A stretch of 64,000 bases of DNA from Coleophoma eucalyptorum (taxonomy: Eukaryota > Ascomycota > Leotiomycetes > Helotiales > Dermateaceae): positions 310,001-374,000 of the forward strand of contig JALRME010000031.1 of NCBI GenBank assembly GCA_026120035.1, written 5' to 3'. How positions within the stretch are numbered: position 1 is the stretch's first letter; the number at the start of each line of letters is the position of its first letter. The notes under the pieces were generated by a model that saw only the letters and a list, made by a program, of their open reading frames with translations, did not search any database and was not told where the DNA came from. The translations under genes and the position numbers were made by a program. Of the stretch, positions 60,089-64,000 are shown piece after piece.

Positions 60089-61041
60089 TCATCCTCGCGG
60101 GCTTCCCGCCGGTTCCCTCTTTTCAACCCAATTCCATAGCGCATCAAAATTCCGGCAAGTATGGACTTGATCACTGTCAACGTAGGCACTGCCTTTCTGT
60201 GGATGCCATCTCGTTGGTACAGGTGTGAAATCACTAGAACACATGATCCACTGCCTAATATGATCAATGCAGTGATATAAATGTAACGATCCTAGCTTGG
60301 GCGCCCGAGGATAACGACCTGGATCAAGTTTCTGCCGTAAGCGCTCTACGCAATGAAGAGTATGTAAAACATCAAGTCCCCCAACGTATTGCTTCTCACC
60401 ACTAGGCGATAGCTTATAATAATACTCTTCGAGTCCTGAAGGTCCCCAGGTGTCAAGAACCTTTGCTTCAGTCAAGAAGAAGTACCGATCTAGGATGATT
60501 CATTAGCAGTATTAAAATAGTTGAGAGGAATAATCATCATACTCTTCACCAAGTTCTCCCAGTTCTCATCGATTTCATCCGTTGGTTTCCCTACATATTG
60601 CTTGCTTCCTGGCTCATGCTCAAGGTACGAAGTACCATTTTCTAAGAAGTTAATATTACCAGTAAAGGTAACTTGATGGAAGGATATCTCGGACTTTGCA
60701 GTACCTCCAGGCGCGTGTTAGAATACGATATACATCTGATTAAGATGGCTTTAAACACATACTTAGCTCAGTCGAGAACCCCCCTCCATGAGGATTCTAA
60801 GCAGAGAGCTGCGAATGGAAATCTCGAAGGCAATGGTGAGGCCTAGAACGGAGAGGAAGAAGAATGTGGTAACAATCCAAAATCTTGTTGGATCAATGCG
60901 TGATTTTGATAGCTCAGAGCTAGTCTTCCTCTTAAATCCTTGACAATAATCATGACCTGTGAGATCATCTCCTTCCTGATAGGAGTCTTCTTTATCGATG
61001 GTGAGGTATTTGGGTTTGAAAATTTGAGAAATGAAAGCCAT
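60089..61041 (-). CDS. UstYa/DUF3328-family oxidase-like protein
   Basis: Exons 61041-60780, 60704-60543 and 60489-60089 give 274 residues. After a cytosolic start with FKPKYLTI there is one membrane helix (FWIVTTFFFLSVLGLTIAF). The luminal domain has the two family copper-type motifs: LHTLHC(VERLRQ) and YHCIDHIRQWIMCSSD. UstYa-type proteins oxidise peptide or small-metabolite substrates in RiPP and other clusters. The first intron is the weak point: the attractive GTATGT donor at about 60763 lies just behind an in-frame stop, so I used a GTTCTC donor at 60779. If that donor is not used, the gene is truncated. No cluster backbone gene is in view. Confidence 0.7.
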
Positions 61042-61175
61042 ATTGTAGACAAGAACAAAATAGTCGAAAAATTGCATAGAGATCACAATAGCAAAGCGTA
61101 AAGAGCAGAAAGCTGTGCACTTCTCGGTCAAAAATAATATTCGGTAAATCAAAATCGCCTAGTTGAATTAGCTTA

Positions 61176-61272
61176 ATCGTAAGCTGGCTCCCCCTACTTG
61201 GACCCACCACACACACCACCACATCCAGTGGTAGTAAGTCTTTTGGATATGGCCACCGGGCCGACTATTCTT
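61176..61272 (+). repeat. Left terminal inverted repeat of the transposon
   Basis: Matches the complement of the right end over about 95 bp out to a GGGCCGACTATTCTT block. Compared with the right end it has about 16 extra bases (ACACACCACCACATCC region) and only one copy of the TTTTGGATATGGCCAC unit. Confidence 0.88.
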
Positions 61273-61329
61273 CTATAGCAGTAATCTACTAGTACTATTA
61301 CCTGCTACGATTCTATTGCCAATCAAGGC

Positions 61330-63286
61330 TACATTCTGAATCAGATCCTTCACCTTCTATACTACTTGCTGTAGGTGTTACTGGAGGTATAGTAACCTCC
61401 TCACGTGTGCTATTCTCTAGGTTCATAAAGAATTCCTATTGCTTATGCTCCTGCCTTACAAAACTACTACCTAGCGGAATAGGTGGATTTTGAGCCTGGA
61501 GGCTCTTCTTAGAACTCTCTTGCTTAGCTAAAAGAACTCTCTGGCGATCGTATGCCTTCTCAAGGTTATATATGGCCTCTTGCCTATCTCGTGCTATTTT
61601 ATCGTCCATTAGACCTTCTTTCTAGTAGTCGTTTTCCTATTTTTCAGTCTTGATTCGTACCTGTTCTTGAGCTCTCCGGATTCTATTTATAGCTCGAAAT
61701 TCTAGCCTTTTCCGCCTTAATTTCCTTAGAACTAGCCTCTTTACTTGCCTTTTCTTTCCTATAGGAAAAAGTATTACTAGTGACTATAGGACCACCTTTT
61801 GCAAGTCTTTTTTGTGTATGATTCTATTTCCGTTGGCCACATTAGATAATTCCAGCCCAAAGCTCGACAGCCTCTTGTTCTATTAAGTCCGCCGTATAAA
61901 GTACTATAGTAGTTGATTTATAGAATACCTAGAAACGTAACCTAGAAGGACTACTTAATAGAGGCTGGATCGTGTTTCTCTACTTCTGAAGAGCCTCTCT
62001 AGACTCATGCTAGGTACTAGGAAGTATAGGAAGCTCAATTTCCTCCCTGGATTTAATAGGAGGCTTAGGTAACTCTAGGTCCGAGTATAATCTCATTTTT
62101 GAGAGTACCTTTTCTCGGACTATTGGCTATAGTCCAGCTTACCGGAAACCACTACAAATAGTATCCTTTGTAAAGGTCTGTTTCCGAATCTAAGCTAGAT
62201 CATATAATAACTCTATAGTATTATATATAGACTCTCCCTACCTTATAGCCTTCTGAATAGTACGATCATACTAGTACTTATATAGCTAGAAAGTAGCTAT
62301 ATCCAATGGCTAAAGGATATAGGTTATATGACTTAGAAAATACTAGATTTTGATATTATTCTCTTCCGCCTTAATTTAGAAGTCATCAGAGGTATAAGAA
62401 GAATATAAATCATATAATAGGATACGTTCTAGACTATCCTTACTTGCTCTAGAATATTGGATAAAGTGGTCTAGCTATTAAAGGCCTATTTCCTTATTTA
62501 TATATCTAGTCTGGCTTAAAGTAATAAGCTCTTATCCGGTTTGAGTATCGGAGTACTACTTCTCTATATACTAGGTTCTAGCTATAATAACTATAGAAGG
62601 TATAACCTAACCTTAGGCAGAAATACACTTAATTAGAGTAAGTTGTTTCTTATCCTCTAGTGTTCCTTGATATATATCTATAGCCTAGATTGTAATATAG
62701 ATATATTCTCCTCGAGGGCATCCAACCCGGAATCCAGCCTCGTCAAAGTTCTATATATTCTTAGGATTGATTTTTCGGCTATATATATAGCATTCGTATG
62801 TCTGAAACCACTAAAAGACTATAGTATAATCTTGTGCCGATTTCCTTTTATTATCCAAGGGCTTAGTTCTAACTCTTTTAATTTCTAAAGTACGTAGGAA
62901 TTCCTATATATAAGACATTGACGGAAGCTAGAAATTAGGATTCCGGAACTAAACAAGCTTTCTAATAGCACCTTAGACTATAGCAAATATAGTAGGAAAG
63001 CTACTATAGTACTATAGTTTAATATATCTAGAAACAGCCTCTTTTTCTTATTATTTAGAAGTGGTTTTAATCCTTTTTCGTCGTTGAATTTGACCTTTCG
63101 ATCCTTATAATACCTCCGGAAAGTCCTCTCAGCTAGCCCAAAAATTCGTGCTACCTCAGTAGTACTTACCTAAGGCCTACTATCCATATACTGATATACC
63201 TCTTTATATTAGGCACGGAGGGCTAATTTAGGGGTAGGAATAATTCCAGGGGTAGGTAATTCCCCAGAGGAGGTCTGCTAAGACAT
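61330..63286 (-). pseudogene. Degenerate pogo-like transposase
   Basis: The N-terminal part (from 63286) reads SSGELPTPGIIPTPKLALRA with interrupting stops. A helix-turn-helix stretch (STTEVARIFGLAERTFRRYY) follows. The C-terminal part near 61330-61620 is a Lys/Arg/Glu/Gln-rich coil (LEKAYDRQRVLLAKQESSKK). Stops TAA/TAG sit where glutamine would fit, as expected from C-to-T changes of RIP. The DDE core is too eroded to read by eye. Confidence 0.72.
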
Positions 63287-63376
63287 TATGGACTTCAAAA
63301 TAGGTGTCAAAATAGGTGTAACCTAGAGTTCCAGCATTATATTGAGGACACATCACGGGGTAGAATACGATGTGGA

Positions 63377-63508
63377 AGAATAGTCGGCCCGGTGGCCATA
63401 TCCAAAAAGTGGCCATATCCAAAAAGTGGCCATATCCAAAAGGTGGCCATATCCAAAAGACTTACTAGTGCGTGTGGTGGGTCCAAGTGGGGGGAGCCAG
63501 CTTACGAT
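63377..63508 (-). repeat. Right terminal inverted repeat with iterated 17 bp subrepeat
   Basis: Contains four tandem copies of GTGGCCATATCCAAAA(A/G) at about 63391-63459, against one copy in the left end. Such subterminal repeats often serve as transposase-binding sites (family knowledge). Confidence 0.85.
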
Positions 63509-63510
63509 TA

Positions 63511-64000
63511 CGTGAGTAGGTAAATTTTACAATATGCATGGCCTCTTAAATTGACAAGCATAATGAATAATACGAAGCCTGCATATTGGAACACCACTAC
63601 CAGGTATATGGTATGTCGGGTGAAAAACAATCACCTCGTCTGAATTGTAATTCCAGCAGGTGCGCCTATGTAAAATGATGAATTTCAGTTTTATCCGTCA
63701 CTGCCCCTGCTCCGTGTCTGTGCTTCTACTCCATAAGAAACATAGTACACCGCTTTTACGTACATAGATCAATTAACTATAACATATCACTAGCAATGCA
63801 GTGAGAATTAAGGTTCTGGAGAGTGTATTGCCTACTTCTACGACCGTACGCACGCCTGTGCCGAGACTAGCGCGATTATACAGAGGCCAGCGCCGCATCT
63901 GTGCAGAGTGAGATACGCGTGGCTGCTTATCTGGATCCTCCAACCCTTTACAGGACAACACCTCTTAACGGCCAGACCAATAGTGGCGGTCCCCACCAAA
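63511..64000. other. Right flank of the transposon, no gene recognised
   Basis: Only short unsupported frames. The last 250 bp is less AT-rich and may belong to a gene beyond the edge. Confidence 0.4.

Larger units (their letters stand above)
61176..63508 (-). mobile_element. Tc1/mariner-pogo-type DNA transposon, RIP-degraded
   Basis: Bounded by terminal inverted repeats that start ATCGTAAGCTGGCTCCCCC on both ends, with a TA dinucleotide at 61174-61175 and at 63509-63510 as target duplication. Length 2333 bp. The interior is very AT-rich, with stop codons at many positions. A minus-strand reading of 63286 to about 61330 gives transposase-like protein segments broken by stops. The element appears complete in length but inactive. 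Confidence 0.85.

Noticed and set aside
62667..62888. Plus frame of 73 codons inside the transposon
   Set aside because: Antisense to the degraded transposase, in RIP-affected AT-rich sequence.
63391..63459. Regular short repeats considered as a CRISPR array
   Set aside because: There are no spacers between units, and the organism is a fungus; these are subterminal transposon repeats.

Overview
This 64 kb window comes from a filamentous ascomycete (Pezizomycotina). Genes are short and spliced, with GT..AG introns mostly of 45-100 bp. Families typical of these fungi are present: Zn2Cys6 regulators, a PDR-type ABC transporter, an NB-ARC/TPR NLR, a UstYa/DUF3328 protein and a DUF7702-like membrane protein. 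One DNA transposon carries stop codons of the kind left by repeat-induced point mutation (RIP). A Leotiomycetes origin is possible but not shown. No rRNA, tRNA or CRISPR array was recognised.

Layout. Positions 1-3615 (minus) hold a secreted, Ser/Thr-rich modular wall or adhesin protein that runs off the left edge. 5708-9047 (plus) is an NLR-type STAND protein with a TIR/SEFIR-like N-terminus, NB-ARC and nearly identical TPR repeats. 9.6-12.7 kb holds a decayed, gag-only LTR-type element (minus), and a related gag-only unit lies at 30.3-32.0 kb (plus). 12793-14406 is a multi-pass membrane protein with a 90 bp minisatellite. 16071-16319 is a small, probably mitochondrial membrane protein. A broken Zn2Cys6 gene lies at 18025-18835.

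20-30 kb looks like a small catabolic or metabolic neighbourhood: alpha/beta hydrolase, Gfo/Idh/MocA oxidoreductase, Zn2Cys6 regulator divergent from a phytanoyl-CoA-type dioxygenase, then an M61-PDZ aminopeptidase. 32-39 kb is a second small set: Zn2Cys6 regulator, 14-TM-type MFS exporter and FAD monooxygenase, the last two divergent over a 436 bp promoter. 42-54 kb is rich in transport and stress genes: sugar-porter MFS, monocarboxylate-type MFS, ArsH divergent from a bZIP regulator, and a full-length PDR ABC transporter. 54-64 kb is gene-poor. It holds a conserved fungal protein of unknown role, a 53-residue secreted peptide missed by simple ORF calling, a UstYa-like oxidase and a complete but RIP-degraded Tc1/mariner-pogo transposon with TA target duplication (61176-63508).

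Gene models were built by hand from reading-frame continuity, splice consensus and family knowledge. Splice sites that were fitted rather than obvious are flagged. No similarity search was run.
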